From Actinosynnema sp040640215 (GTDB lineage: Bacteria; Actinomycetota; Actinomycetes; Mycobacteriales; Pseudonocardiaceae), in assembly GCF_040640215.1 (NCBI RefSeq), contig NZ_JBFABG010000018.1, forward strand, positions 1-64,000: a DNA stretch of 64,000 bases. The letters are read 5' to 3'. This document shows positions 1 through 7,761 of the stretch, piece by piece. Both the position numbers and the translations under genes were made by a program. Position 1 is the first letter of the stretch; every line of letters begins with the position of its first letter. The notes beneath the pieces are model-generated. The model made no database searches. It was not told the DNA's origin and saw nothing but the letters and a program-made list of their open reading frames with translations.

Positions 1-193
1 TTTCACGGCGGATACCATCGACCGCCTCGAACCCCGCCTGTCGGCAAGCGCCCTCACGTTGCTCCGGATGGCGTGCACCGGGATGGCACGACGCGGTGGG
101 TGAGTCGTCCCCGGCGGCCGGCGCGTCCCGACGAGGACTCCCGGCCCTCCCGGGCCAACGGCCCCCGCCGGCACCCCGCGCGTCACGTGCACA
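1..193. other. No gene recognised at left edge
   Basis: The first 193 bases hold no start, domain or motif I can support. The readable frames give arginine/proline-rich translations typical of out-of-frame GC-rich DNA. The 3' part probably contains the promoter of the DUF4262 gene that starts at 194. The extreme left end could be the tail of a gene that lies outside the window. Confidence 0.4.
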
Positions 194-715
194 ATGGCGA
201 GCGTGTCGAGTCCCGCGCTGAACCCCCAGGAAGCGAACCTCCGCGACTGGCTGTTCGACCAAGCCGAACGCCACGGCCACGCGGTCGTCACCGTCCCGGC
301 CGACGCCGAAGGTGCCCAGTACGCGTTCTCGGTGGGCGCGTGGCGCAGGTTCGGCGTGGCCGAAGCGGTGGTGATCGGCCTGCCGCCGGAGATGGCCGAA
401 ATGCTGATCCGCATGTACGTCACCCGTGCCGGCCAGGGCGAGCGCTTCGTGGCCGGCAAGCTCTACCACGACTTCTTCGAGGGCGTCCCGGTCACGTTCG
501 AACGCGTCTTCAAGGGCTTCTACCCGGAGTTCTTCGGCAGCGCCTTCCTGCTCTACGGCAAGGGCGACTTCGCGGCCGTCCAGATCATCATCCCCACCAC
601 CGACGGCCGCTGGCCCTGGCACCCGAACGCCCCGGAGGGCTTCGCCGACTGGCAGTTGGTGCTGACCGAGAGCGGCCGGCCGGAGAGCTGGACCCCCGGC
701 CACAACGGTCCCTGA
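194..715 (+). CDS. DUF4262 domain-containing protein
   Basis: A 173-aa soluble protein with no signal peptide or membrane segment. The order of elements (an N-terminal helix with 'HGHAVVTVPAD', then 'YAFSVGAWRRFGVAEAVVIGLPPEMA', then a central 'GKLYHDFFEGVPVTFERV' and a C-terminal 'LLYGKGDF..VQIIIPTTDGRWPWHP') is the pattern I know from the DUF4262 family, whose biochemical role is unknown. The ATG start is preceded by 'cgtgcacaatggcg' without a clear Shine-Dalgarno site. The gene stands alone, followed by about 770 bases without a recognisable gene. The family call is by recall of the pattern and the function remains unassigned. Confidence 0.75.
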   Translation: MASVSSPALNPQEANLRDWLFDQAERHGHAVVTVPADAEGAQYAFSVGAWRRFGVAEAVVIGLPPEMAEMLIRMYVTRAGQGERFVAGKLYHDFFEGVPVTFERVFKGFYPEFFGSAFLLYGKGDFAAVQIIIPTTDGRWPWHPNAPEGFADWQLVLTESGRPESWTPGHNGP

Positions 716-963
716 CCCCGCACCGCCCGCGCTGTCCTGCGACGCTCATCGCGCCGTCCACCGCACGTGACGCGCCCGTTCCCGCGAGTTCACCCACCCC
801 TGCCACGCTGACCAGCGCGTCCTGCCGGCGACACCCTCCCGGCACCCGGTGGAACGCCCCGGGCAGCCACGCCGAGAAGACCACTCCGCGGTGCGGATGT
901 CGATCTTCGGATCCGTCCGGCACCCGTCGGGCCCCCGCCGCAAGCCCGCGGCCGGGGCCCGAC

Positions 964-1017
964 GTCGTTGTCCGGCAATCGTTGTCAGCCGGCAGCCCCT
1001 CGACACCGGACAACGAC
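964..1017. repeat. 12-bp inverted repeat, possible hairpin
   Basis: GTCGTTGTCCGG at 964-975 is the exact reverse complement of CCGGACAACGAC at 1006-1017, with a 30-base spacer. It could fold as a long-loop hairpin or be a pair of protein half-sites. It is too far from the DUF4262 stop (about 250 bases) to call a terminator with confidence. Confidence 0.6.
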
Positions 1018-1266
1018 CAGGGACTATCACAGTCGGTGTGCGGCACGACCGGGGGGCTCTACTCCGCACATCGGTAAGGGGGGAGCACGTCCCGCTCCGC
1101 GTAGATCGGGGGAGGTACGCGGGGCGGGACGTGCACGAACAGAACTCCGTCGCCGGGCGATCCCGGGCCAGGCCACAGATCGGGGGGAGAGGCCCCGGCA
1201 GACCACTTCCACTCAGCCGACCGACACCACGAGATGCGCCACACCACCACACACCACGCACAACAC

Positions 1267-1320
1267 CGCACCGTCACCCACCGCACCGTCACCCACCACA
1301 CCGTCACCCACCACACCGCT
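1267..1320. repeat. 15-bp tandem repeat, three copies plus part
   Basis: Units CGCACCGTCACCCAC at 1267-1281 and 1282-1296, then the variant CACACCGTCACCCAC at 1297-1311, then a partial fourth copy. Read on the minus strand it would encode repeating Val-Gly-Asp-Gly, but no gene signals accompany it. It is a simple minisatellite likely to vary between strains. Confidence 0.8.
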
Positions 1321-1488
1321 GGCCACGCGCCGCCCCGTGCCCACGACTGTCCCGTAGATCACGTTTGCCTCACCGGGTCCGGGCGCACCACTAGCGGTAT
1401 GCGCACCACCCACGGCCGAGCTCGCCGTGCACCGCGCCGCCGCGCCCGCCCCCACCGCGCCGGCGGGAGGCCGGGAGCCACCGCCCCG

Positions 1489-2055
1489 TCACGGGGTCCG
1501 GCCCAGCAGCGCGACCAGGCGGTCCTGGTCGCCGGCGTCCTCCGGCACCGGCACCGACGAGCCGAAGATCCCGCTGCCGGCGAAGTCCGCCAGGTGCTCG
1601 CGCGCGAACCCCAGCAACGTCCGGGCCAGGTCCGGGTCGAGCCGCTCGTCCGCCCCGATCGCCCGCGCCAGGTCCCAGGCGTGCACCCCGAGGTCGAGGG
1701 TCATCTGCCACCCGTACTCCGTCGACGTCGAGCGCCCGCCGCTCAGGTGCACCGGCCGGATCAGCGCCTTCGGCGAGATCCACGCCTCGCGCGCCGCCGC
1801 CGCCGCGAGCACCCAGGCGTGCACCGGGTCCTCGCCGAGCTGGTCGCCCTCGAACCGGTCGCCCACCTGGTCGACCGTGCACCCGGCGAGCAGCTCGGGG
1901 GCCCAGAGCTGCTCGTACACCAGGTGGTTGACCAGGTCGCGGACCGACCACTCCGCGCAGGGCGTGCCCAGCCCCCACTGGTCGGGGCGCACCCGGCGCA
2001 CCCGGGAGTCGAACTCCGTCATCGCGCGTCCGTGAGCTTCGATCAGATCCACCAC
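1489..2055 (-). CDS. TIGR03086 family DinB-like metal-binding protein
   Basis: A 188-aa protein of the TIGR03086 / mycothiol-dependent maleylpyruvate isomerase N-terminal superfamily, a four-helix DinB-like bundle. The visible family pattern is an N-terminal 'VRRVRPDQWGLGTPCAEWSVRDLVNHLVYE', then a middle region, then 'DLGVHAWDLARAIG'. The histidines in 'VNHL' and 'GVHAWD' and the acidic residue between them are the usual metal ligands. Members of this superfamily often act with mycothiol, and a mycothiol gene (mshC) lies in this window, but the substrate of this protein is unknown. The start is GTG. It is divergent from the POT transporter, with a 146-base shared upstream region. Confidence 0.8.
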   Translation of the reverse strand: MVDLIEAHGRAMTEFDSRVRRVRPDQWGLGTPCAEWSVRDLVNHLVYEQLWAPELLAGCTVDQVGDRFEGDQLGEDPVHAWVLAAAAAREAWISPKALIRPVHLSGGRSTSTEYGWQMTLDLGVHAWDLARAIGADERLDPDLARTLLGFAREHLADFAGSGIFGSSVPVPEDAGDQDRLVALLGRTP

Positions 2056-2201
2056 ACGAGTGCACCAAAGATCGACCCGCGCCGCACCCCGAACGTGTGC
2101 TCCTCCCCACGGCTCCGCCCGTCGATTTCTTCCAGTACGACCGTACGGCGTAGCTTGTCCCGGAACGCCGTGGGTGACAACGTTGACACCAGGAGGAACC
2201 T

Positions 2202-3677
2202 TTGAGCGCCACGAGCGCGGCTTCCGCTCCCCAGAAGGGCTTCTTCGGGCACCCCCGGGGACTGTCCACGCTGTTCTTCGCCGAGCTGTGGGAGCGCTTC
2301 TCCTACTACGGCATGAAGGCGATCCTCGCCTACTACCTGTACCGCTCGACGGCGGAAGGCGCTCTGGGGCTGGACCAGAGCTTCGCGCTCTCCCTGGTCG
2401 CCATCTACGGCTCGGCCGTCTACATGTCCGGCGTCGCGGGCGGCTGGCTCGCCGACCGGGTGTTCGGCGGGCAGCGGGCGGTCTTCTACGGCGGCGTGCT
2501 CATCATGCTGGGCCACGTCGGGCTCGCCCTGCCGATCGGCGTGGCCGGGGTGTACCTGGGCCTGATCCTGATCGTGCTGGGCACCGGCCTGCTCAAGCCG
2601 AACATCTCCACGGTCGTCGGCGGCCTGTACGCGCCGGACGACTCGCGCCGCGACGCCGGCTTCACGATCTTCTACATGGGCATCAACATCGGTGGCTTCA
2701 TCGCGCCGCTGGTGACCGGCACGCTCGGGGAGAAGGTGGACTGGCACCTGGGCTTCGGCTCGGCGGCGGTGGGCATGGCGCTCGGCCTGATCGCCTACTG
2801 GTTCGGCCGGCGCAACCTGGGCGACGCCGCCGCGACGCCGCCGAACCCGCTGCCCGCCGAGGACCGCGTCCGCGTGCTCACCCGGATCACCGCGATCGCG
2901 CTCGGCCTGACCGCCGTGGTCGTCGTGCTGGTGCTGACCGGCGTGCTCGGCGGCGAGGGCGTCATCAACCTGATCAGCTTCGTGTCCGTGGTGCTGCCCG
3001 TCGGCTACTTCGTGGTGATGATGCGCAGCCCCAAGACCACGAAGGTGGAGCGGTCGCGGCTGACCGCCTACATCCCGCTGTTCGTCGCGGCGGCCATGTT
3101 CTGGCTGCTGTTCGAGCAGAGCGCGACGGTGATCGCGGCGTTCGCGGACACCCGGCTGGACCGGAACTTCCTCGGCCTGGACATCCCGCCGTCGTTCATC
3201 CAGTCCATCAACCCGGTGATGATCATCGCCTTCGCGCCGCTGTTCGCCCTGCTCTGGGTGAAGCTCGGCAACCGCCAGCCGTCGACGCCGCGCAAGTTCG
3301 CGATCTCGCTGCTGCTGGTCGGCGCGTCCTACGTGCTGATGATGATCGCCAGCTCGGGCGACCCGTCGGTGCGGGCGAACTTCATGTGGATCATCCTGAT
3401 GTACGCGGTGATGACCTGCGGCGAGCTCCTGCTCTCCCCGGTGGGCCTGTCGGCGACCACGAAGCTCGCGCCGCGCGCGTTCGCCTCGCAGACGATGGGC
3501 CTGTGGTTCCTCGCGTCGGCCGCCGGCCAGGGCGTGGGCGCGATCGTGGTCCGGTTCTACAGCGAGGAGAACGCCCAGGTGTACTTCGGCGTGCTGGGCG
3601 GTGCCGCCATCGTGTTCGGCCTGCTGCTCGCGTTGGGCACCAACAACATCCGGAAGCTGATGCACGGCGTCAACTGA
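2202..3677 (+). CDS. POT/PTR2 family proton-dependent oligopeptide transporter
   Basis: A 491-aa integral membrane protein that imports di- and tripeptides with protons. The N-terminus holds the PTR2 signature 'FFAELWERFSYYGMKAILA' (residues about 24-42) with the conserved E-x-x-E-R-F-x-Y-Y-G residues that couple protons to transport. A second family region is 'FTIFYMGINIGGFIAPLVTG' near residue 155. About 14 hydrophobic segments can be counted, as in bacterial POT proteins. The start is TTG at 2202, chosen because a strong Shine-Dalgarno 'AGGAGGA' lies 6-8 bases upstream. The gene is monocistronic and ends against the convergent P450 gene with a hairpin between them. Substrate range cannot be read from the sequence. 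Confidence 0.93.
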   Translation: MSATSAASAPQKGFFGHPRGLSTLFFAELWERFSYYGMKAILAYYLYRSTAEGALGLDQSFALSLVAIYGSAVYMSGVAGGWLADRVFGGQRAVFYGGVLIMLGHVGLALPIGVAGVYLGLILIVLGTGLLKPNISTVVGGLYAPDDSRRDAGFTIFYMGINIGGFIAPLVTGTLGEKVDWHLGFGSAAVGMALGLIAYWFGRRNLGDAAATPPNPLPAEDRVRVLTRITAIALGLTAVVVVLVLTGVLGGEGVINLISFVSVVLPVGYFVVMMRSPKTTKVERSRLTAYIPLFVAAAMFWLLFEQSATVIAAFADTRLDRNFLGLDIPPSFIQSINPVMIIAFAPLFALLWVKLGNRQPSTPRKFAISLLLVGASYVLMMIASSGDPSVRANFMWIILMYAVMTCGELLLSPVGLSATTKLAPRAFASQTMGLWFLASAAGQGVGAIVVRFYSEENAQVYFGVLGGAAIVFGLLLALGTNNIRKLMHGVN

Positions 3678-3740
3678 CCGGGCGCACGTCGCGGTGGACA
3701 CCGCGCGATCCGCACTGGTGCGGAGAAGAGGAGCGCGGGC

Positions 3741-3769
3741 GACCCGCCACGGCGGCGGTGCGGCGGGTC
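3741..3769. terminator. Hairpin between POT and P450 genes
   Basis: GACCCGCC at 3741-3748 pairs perfectly with GGCGGGTC at 3762-3769 around a 13-base GC-rich loop. It sits between two convergent genes, so it may terminate both. A second short stem (CGCGGTG / CACCGCG, 3690-3705) precedes it. There is no U-tract, which is usual for actinobacterial terminators. Confidence 0.6.
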
Positions 3770-3809
3770 GGACCCGCGCGGTGTCCAGGATGCCCCACAT
3801 TCCTGTGGT

Positions 3810-5105
3810 TCAGCTGATGATTTCCACGATCGGGCGGTGTTCGGCCGCGCCGGTGCCGACCGGGAAGCGCTCCGGGCCGCGGATCACCCGGGACGCGCGA
3901 CGGCGGACCCGCCCCGCCGCGCGCAGGTCCGGGAACCGGCGGAACAGCCCGCGCAGCGCCGCCGCGCCCTCCACCCGGGCCAGGTTCGCGCCCAGGCAGT
4001 AGTGGATGCCCGCCGAGAACGCGAGGTGCTCGCGGCCGTTCGGCCGCCCCGGCCGGAACCGGTGCGGGTCGGTGAACACCGCCGGGTCGCGGTTCGCCCC
4101 GGCCAGCAGCAGCATGATCGGCGTGCCCCGGGAGATCCGGGTGCCGGCGACCTCCGTGGTCTGGAACGGCACGCGGACCGTGTACTGCACGGGCGGGTCC
4201 AGCCGGAGCGTCTCCTCGACGACCGCCTCCGCGTGGCCGGGGTCGTCGAGCAGGCGTTCGCGCACCTCCGGGTGCGCCAGCACGGCCAGCACCGAGTTGC
4301 CGATCAGGTTGACCGTCGTCTCGAACCCGGCCACCAGCAGCAGTTCGGTGGTCGCGATCAGGTCCTCGCGCCGGAGGTCCTCGTGCGCGACCAGCCGGCT
4401 CACCACGTCGTCGCCGGGGTGCCGGCGGCGGTGCGCGATCAGGTCGTCGAGGAACGCCTCGAACTCGCGCAACCCGCTGTGCAGGGCGCGCATCTCCGTC
4501 AGGGTCCGCACCCCGTCCAGCGCGTTGACCACCGCACCGCCCCAGCGGGCGAACGCCGCGTGGTCCGCGTCCGGCACGCCCAGCAGGTCCGCGATCACCT
4601 GGATCGGGACCCGCGCGGCGAAGTCGCCGACCAGGTCGAACGTCGGCTGGTCGGCCACCTCGTCCAGGTACTCCTCGACCACCCGCTCCACGGTGGCCAC
4701 CTGGTCCCGCAGCCCGCGCGGGGTGAACCACGGCGAGACCAGCCGTCGCAACCGGGTGTGGTCCGGCGGGTTGAGCACCAGGAACGACTCCTCGACCGGG
4801 TTCACCAACCGGCGCGCCCCGGTGTAGGCGACCGAGTCGACCGGCGACAACTCGCCGGCCGGCAGCGGTCCGAAACCGGGATCGCGCAGCAGCGAGTCGC
4901 ACAGCTCGTGCGACGCGGTGATGTGCAGACCCAGCCTGCTCGTCACCACCGGGCCGCGTCGCCGGACGGATTCGTAAGCGGGGTAGGGGTCCTGGGCGGA
5001 ACTCATCGCGAACAGCCGCGCTCCCGGATCGCCGAGCAGCGCGTGGCCGCGAACGGCGGCGCGCCCCAGGAACAGCAACGTTGCGTTCTTCACCACGGAC
5101 GGCAT
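3810..5105 (-). CDS. Cytochrome P450 (bacterial class I)
   Basis: A 431-aa soluble haem monooxygenase that would need ferredoxin and reductase partners from elsewhere, since none is adjacent. The I-helix 'AGFETT' (residues 259-264) keeps the acid-alcohol pair, the K-helix 'EETLR' gives ExxR, and the haem loop 'FSAGIHYCLG' has axial Cys370. The general look is CYP107-like. ATG at 5105 is chosen because the frame upstream lacks P450 homology. The start has no clear Shine-Dalgarno site. It lies 47 bases downstream of the second P450 gene on the same strand, so the two are probably co-transcribed. The substrate is unknown, and no polyketide or peptide synthase is visible here, so this pair may act on an exogenous or central metabolite. 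Confidence 0.93.
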   Translation of the reverse strand: MPSVVKNATLLFLGRAAVRGHALLGDPGARLFAMSSAQDPYPAYESVRRRGPVVTSRLGLHITASHELCDSLLRDPGFGPLPAGELSPVDSVAYTGARRLVNPVEESFLVLNPPDHTRLRRLVSPWFTPRGLRDQVATVERVVEEYLDEVADQPTFDLVGDFAARVPIQVIADLLGVPDADHAAFARWGGAVVNALDGVRTLTEMRALHSGLREFEAFLDDLIAHRRRHPGDDVVSRLVAHEDLRREDLIATTELLLVAGFETTVNLIGNSVLAVLAHPEVRERLLDDPGHAEAVVEETLRLDPPVQYTVRVPFQTTEVAGTRISRGTPIMLLLAGANRDPAVFTDPHRFRPGRPNGREHLAFSAGIHYCLGANLARVEGAAALRGLFRRFPDLRAAGRVRRRASRVIRGPERFPVGTGAAEHRPIVEIIS

Positions 5106-5152
5106 GGGGCAACGGTGACGCCGACGCGGGAAAGTCTCAAGGACGGAGCCGG

Positions 5153-6319
5153 TCATTCCGCTCGAAGCCGGACCGGCAGGGACGTCAGCCGCCACGTGCC
5201 GGGGTCCGGCGAGTGCTCCAGCGGTCCCGCGAGCGCCAGCTCGGGGAAGCGGGTCAGCAGCGCGGTCAGCGCCTCCTCGGTCTGCACCCGCGCGAATCCC
5301 GCGCCCAGGCAGAAGTGCGGTCCGTGCGAGTAGGCCAGGTGCGCGGCCTCCGCGCGGGTCACGTCCAGCCGGTCCGGGTCGGTGAACACGCGCGGGTCGC
5401 GGTTCGCCGACACCAGCGCCGTGATCACCCCCTCGCCCTTCCGGACCACCACGTCGCCGAAAGCCACGTCCTCCTGGGCGTACCTCGGCGCGGTGAGCAG
5501 TTGCGGGCTCTTCCACCGGGTCAGCTCCTCGACCGCGCGCGGCACGAGTGAGAGGTCGGCGCGCAGCACGGCCAGTTGTCCGGGGTGCGTGAGCAGGGCT
5601 TCGACCGCGTTCGCGATCAGGTTGGTCGGCGTCTGGCCGGCCAGCACCAGGTGCCACACCAGCGTGACGAGCTCGGTCTCGGTGAACCGCTCGGGCGTGT
5701 GCAGCAGGGAGGAGATCAGGTCGTCGCCGGGCTCGGCGGCGCAGCGCGCCACCGCCGCCCGCGCGCCCTCGACGACCCGCGGGACGGCGTCGAGGAACGC
5801 GGGCCCGAACCCGCCGGCCACGGCCGCCCCGAACTCCCTCCACTGTGGACGGTCGGCGTCCGGGATGCCGACGAGCTCGCAGATCGCGTCCATCGGCAGC
5901 GGCCGGGCGAAGTCGGCCAGCAGGTCCACCTCACCGCCCGGCGGCAGCGCGTCGAGCAGGTCGTCCACGATCCGGCGCATCCGAGGCCGGAACTCCTCGG
6001 CACGGCGGGCGGTGAAGGCGGGTGCGGCGAGTCGGCGCAGCCGGGTGTGCTCGGGGCCTTCCATTTCGCTCATCGTGCGCAGGTAGCGCCGGCAGTGCTC
6101 GGGGATTCCGGGCATCGGCAGGAACGAGCCGGTGTCGAGCGCGAACCGCGCGTCACCCAGCACGGCCTTCACGTCCGCGTGGCGCGTGACGACCCAGGGC
6201 GAGCCCATCCCGGGCACGGTGATCCGGGCGAGGGGACTCGCCTCCCGGGCGTCGGAGTAGGCCGTGAACGGGTCGAACAGGACGGCGGGATCGGTGATGT
6301 CGATCTCGGGAACAGTCAT
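5153..6319 (-). CDS. Cytochrome P450 with non-canonical I-helix
   Basis: A 388-aa P450. The haem loop 'YSHGPHFCLG' carries axial Cys337 and the K-helix 'EELTR' gives ExxR. The I-helix reads 'AGQTPT' (residues 227-232), where a typical P450 has AG-x-(D/E)-T. The acidic residue is replaced by Thr230 and the conserved Thr by Pro231. In the family that pair delivers protons to the bound oxygen, so this enzyme either uses substrate-assisted proton delivery or has an unusual reaction. ATG at 6319 has a GGAG site 6 bases upstream. It leads the P450 pair and is divergent from the TetR gene at 6446, across an intergenic region with repeated CAGATGTTC sites. Confidence 0.92.
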   Translation of the reverse strand: MTVPEIDITDPAVLFDPFTAYSDAREASPLARITVPGMGSPWVVTRHADVKAVLGDARFALDTGSFLPMPGIPEHCRRYLRTMSEMEGPEHTRLRRLAAPAFTARRAEEFRPRMRRIVDDLLDALPPGGEVDLLADFARPLPMDAICELVGIPDADRPQWREFGAAVAGGFGPAFLDAVPRVVEGARAAVARCAAEPGDDLISSLLHTPERFTETELVTLVWHLVLAGQTPTNLIANAVEALLTHPGQLAVLRADLSLVPRAVEELTRWKSPQLLTAPRYAQEDVAFGDVVVRKGEGVITALVSANRDPRVFTDPDRLDVTRAEAAHLAYSHGPHFCLGAGFARVQTEEALTALLTRFPELALAGPLEHSPDPGTWRLTSLPVRLRAE

Positions 6320-6328
6320 CTCGCGCTC

Positions 6329-6360
6329 CAGATGTTCATAACAGATGTTCTCATCATCTG
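6329..6360. promoter_or_regulatory. Candidate TetR operator between P450s and regulator
   Basis: CAGATGTTC occurs twice as a direct repeat (6329-6337 and 6342-6350). The second copy also forms an inverted repeat, CAGATG (6342-6347) with CATCTG (6355-6360). These sites fill the start-proximal part of the 126-base gap between the divergent P450 and TetR genes, so they are likely operator half-sites for the neighbouring regulator. Confidence 0.55.
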
Positions 6361-6445
6361 AATGCGGACGTTATCGTGGATCACGGCGGAGCGGCAAGCC
6401 AGGTCCCCTCGACGGCACCGGCACGAGCGGCGGGGAGGTCCACCG

Positions 6446-7609
6446 ATGGTCCGCGTGAGCAGGGCGGAGACCCAGGAGCGCACCCGGTCGAAGGTGCTCG
6501 CCGCAGCTCGCGACGAGTTCGCCGAGCGCGGTTTCCGGGACGCGAAGGTCGACGCGATCGCCGAGCGGGTCGGGCTGACCAGGGGAGCGGTCTACTCGAA
6601 CTTCCCCGGCAAGCGCGCGCTGTACTTCGCCGTCCTCGCCGACGCCGCCGAACACGCCTACCCGCCCGGACCCGGCTCCCGAGCCGACCCGGGCCCCGAC
6701 GGCGGCGCGTTCCGCCACCGCCGCTCCGACCCCGGTCCCGGCGGTGGTGCGTACGCCCACCACCTCTCGACCGGGAGCCCCGTCACCCTCCCGCCGATGG
6801 GTGCGCGGGTCGGGCTCAGCGCCGCGCTGGGCGCGTTCGCGCTGGCCTGGGTACGCCCCCTCGCCGAGGACCGGCTGGGCCGCGACCTCACCCCGGAACT
6901 GCTCGCCGAGGACGTGCGCCTGCCCTACACGCACCTGCTCAAGCTCGACGCGTTGCTGCTCAGCCTGGCTCTGGAACGCTTGCGCCCCACCGGACCCGGG
7001 CCGGGTGGCGCGCCCGCGCGCCGGGTCCGCCAAGCCGAGATCGTGCTCGGCGCGCTGCACGGCGCGAGCCGGCTCGCGGCGACCGCGCCCGGTTTCCTCC
7101 AGCCCTACGACGTGGTCGTCGCGTGCGAGCACCTGGCCGACCTCCACCTGGAGGACTGGTGGTCGACCCCGCCGCCCGGTCCGCCGATCCGTCCGGTCGA
7201 GGAACCGTGGACCCCGCCGCCGGCCGTCGACCTGGTGCGCGGCGAACCGCTCCGACCACGGGACGGCGTGGTCGCGGTGCTCGGCCTGAACCGGCTGGCC
7301 GCCGTCGAGGAGGCGGTGCGGCACGGCGAGCCGACGACGGTCGTGCTGGCGACGAGCGAGCCCCGGGAACTCGGGCCGCTCGCCCGGCTGACCGTGGCGC
7401 AGGTCTGCGGCCCGCTGCGCCAGGCGTTCCCGGTCGAGGCGTGGCCGGACGTGCGGGTGGTGTGCGACGAGTCCGGGACCTTCGCGAAGTCGCTCGGCGT
7501 ACCGGCGTTCAGCGACGAGACCGAGACCGCGCTCCGCGTGCGGAACGGCCGAATCCTGGTGCGGGCGGACGGGTTCGCCGCCTGCCACGCCGTCGCCGGC
7601 TCACGCTGA
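6446..7609 (+). CDS. TetR-family regulator with extra C-terminal domain
   Basis: A 387-aa protein, about twice the usual TetR length. Residues about 8-60 are a clear TetR HTH ('RSKVLAAARDEFAERGFRD', 'IAERVGLTRGAVYSNFPGKR'). A Gly/Pro-rich linker (about 75-115) follows, then a helical region, a second proline-rich linker near 240, and about 110 final residues. That last part ('VVAVLGLNRLAAVEEAV', 'TTVVLATSEPRELGPLARL', 'DVRVVCDESGTFAKSLGV', 'RILVRADGFAACHAVA') alternates strands and helices and looks thioredoxin-fold-like, but I see no CxxC motif. ATG at 6446 is preferred over upstream in-frame starts because GGGGAGG lies just upstream and the HTH begins there. It probably controls the divergent P450 pair. 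Confidence 0.85.
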   Translation: MVRVSRAETQERTRSKVLAAARDEFAERGFRDAKVDAIAERVGLTRGAVYSNFPGKRALYFAVLADAAEHAYPPGPGSRADPGPDGGAFRHRRSDPGPGGGAYAHHLSTGSPVTLPPMGARVGLSAALGAFALAWVRPLAEDRLGRDLTPELLAEDVRLPYTHLLKLDALLLSLALERLRPTGPGPGGAPARRVRQAEIVLGALHGASRLAATAPGFLQPYDVVVACEHLADLHLEDWWSTPPPGPPIRPVEEPWTPPPAVDLVRGEPLRPRDGVVAVLGLNRLAAVEEAVRHGEPTTVVLATSEPRELGPLARLTVAQVCGPLRQAFPVEAWPDVRVVCDESGTFAKSLGVPAFSDETETALRVRNGRILVRADGFAACHAVAGSR

Positions 7610-7625
7610 CGCCCCCTTGGCTGCG

Positions 7626-7681
7626 GGCCCACTCGCGTAGCTGTCGGCCCACTCGGGTCGCTACTGGCGGCCCACTCGCGT
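7626..7681. repeat. Three direct repeats of GGCCCACTCGCGT
   Basis: GGCCCACTCGCGT at 7626-7638 and 7669-7681, with the one-base variant GGCCCACTCGGGT at 7646-7658, spaced 20 and 23 bases apart. They lie downstream of the TetR gene in non-coding DNA. I suspect an intergenic repeat family of this lineage, which the single window cannot prove. Confidence 0.65.
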
Positions 7682-7720
7682 GACTGTCGGCTCTCGCGCC
7701 ACTCCGCATTATCGCGACTG

Positions 7721-7761
7721 GTGTCGCGTTAAGCGCAACTAATGCAACACGTGTCGCGTTA
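7721..7761. repeat. Direct repeat and 22-bp imperfect palindrome
   Basis: GTGTCGCGTTA occurs at 7721-7731 and again at 7751-7761, exactly 30 bases apart. The second copy is the right arm of a 22-base imperfect palindrome (7740-7761, 9 of 11 pairs) that contains the TAA stop of the thioesterase gene. The AT-richer composition makes it stand out. It may be a terminator for both convergent genes or a member of a dispersed repeat. Confidence 0.6.

Larger units (their letters stand above)
716..1488. other. Gene-poor interval with repeats
   Basis: About 770 bases with no gene I can support; frames that stay open give arginine/proline/serine-rich shadow translations. It contains a 12-bp perfect inverted repeat (964-1017) and a 15-bp tandem repeat (1267-1320), listed separately. 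Confidence 0.5.

Noticed and set aside
3810..6319. The P450 pair as part of an antibiotic biosynthetic gene cluster
   Set aside because: No polyketide synthase, NRPS, terpene cyclase, glycosyltransferase or ferredoxin gene is nearby, so a cluster cannot be supported from this window.
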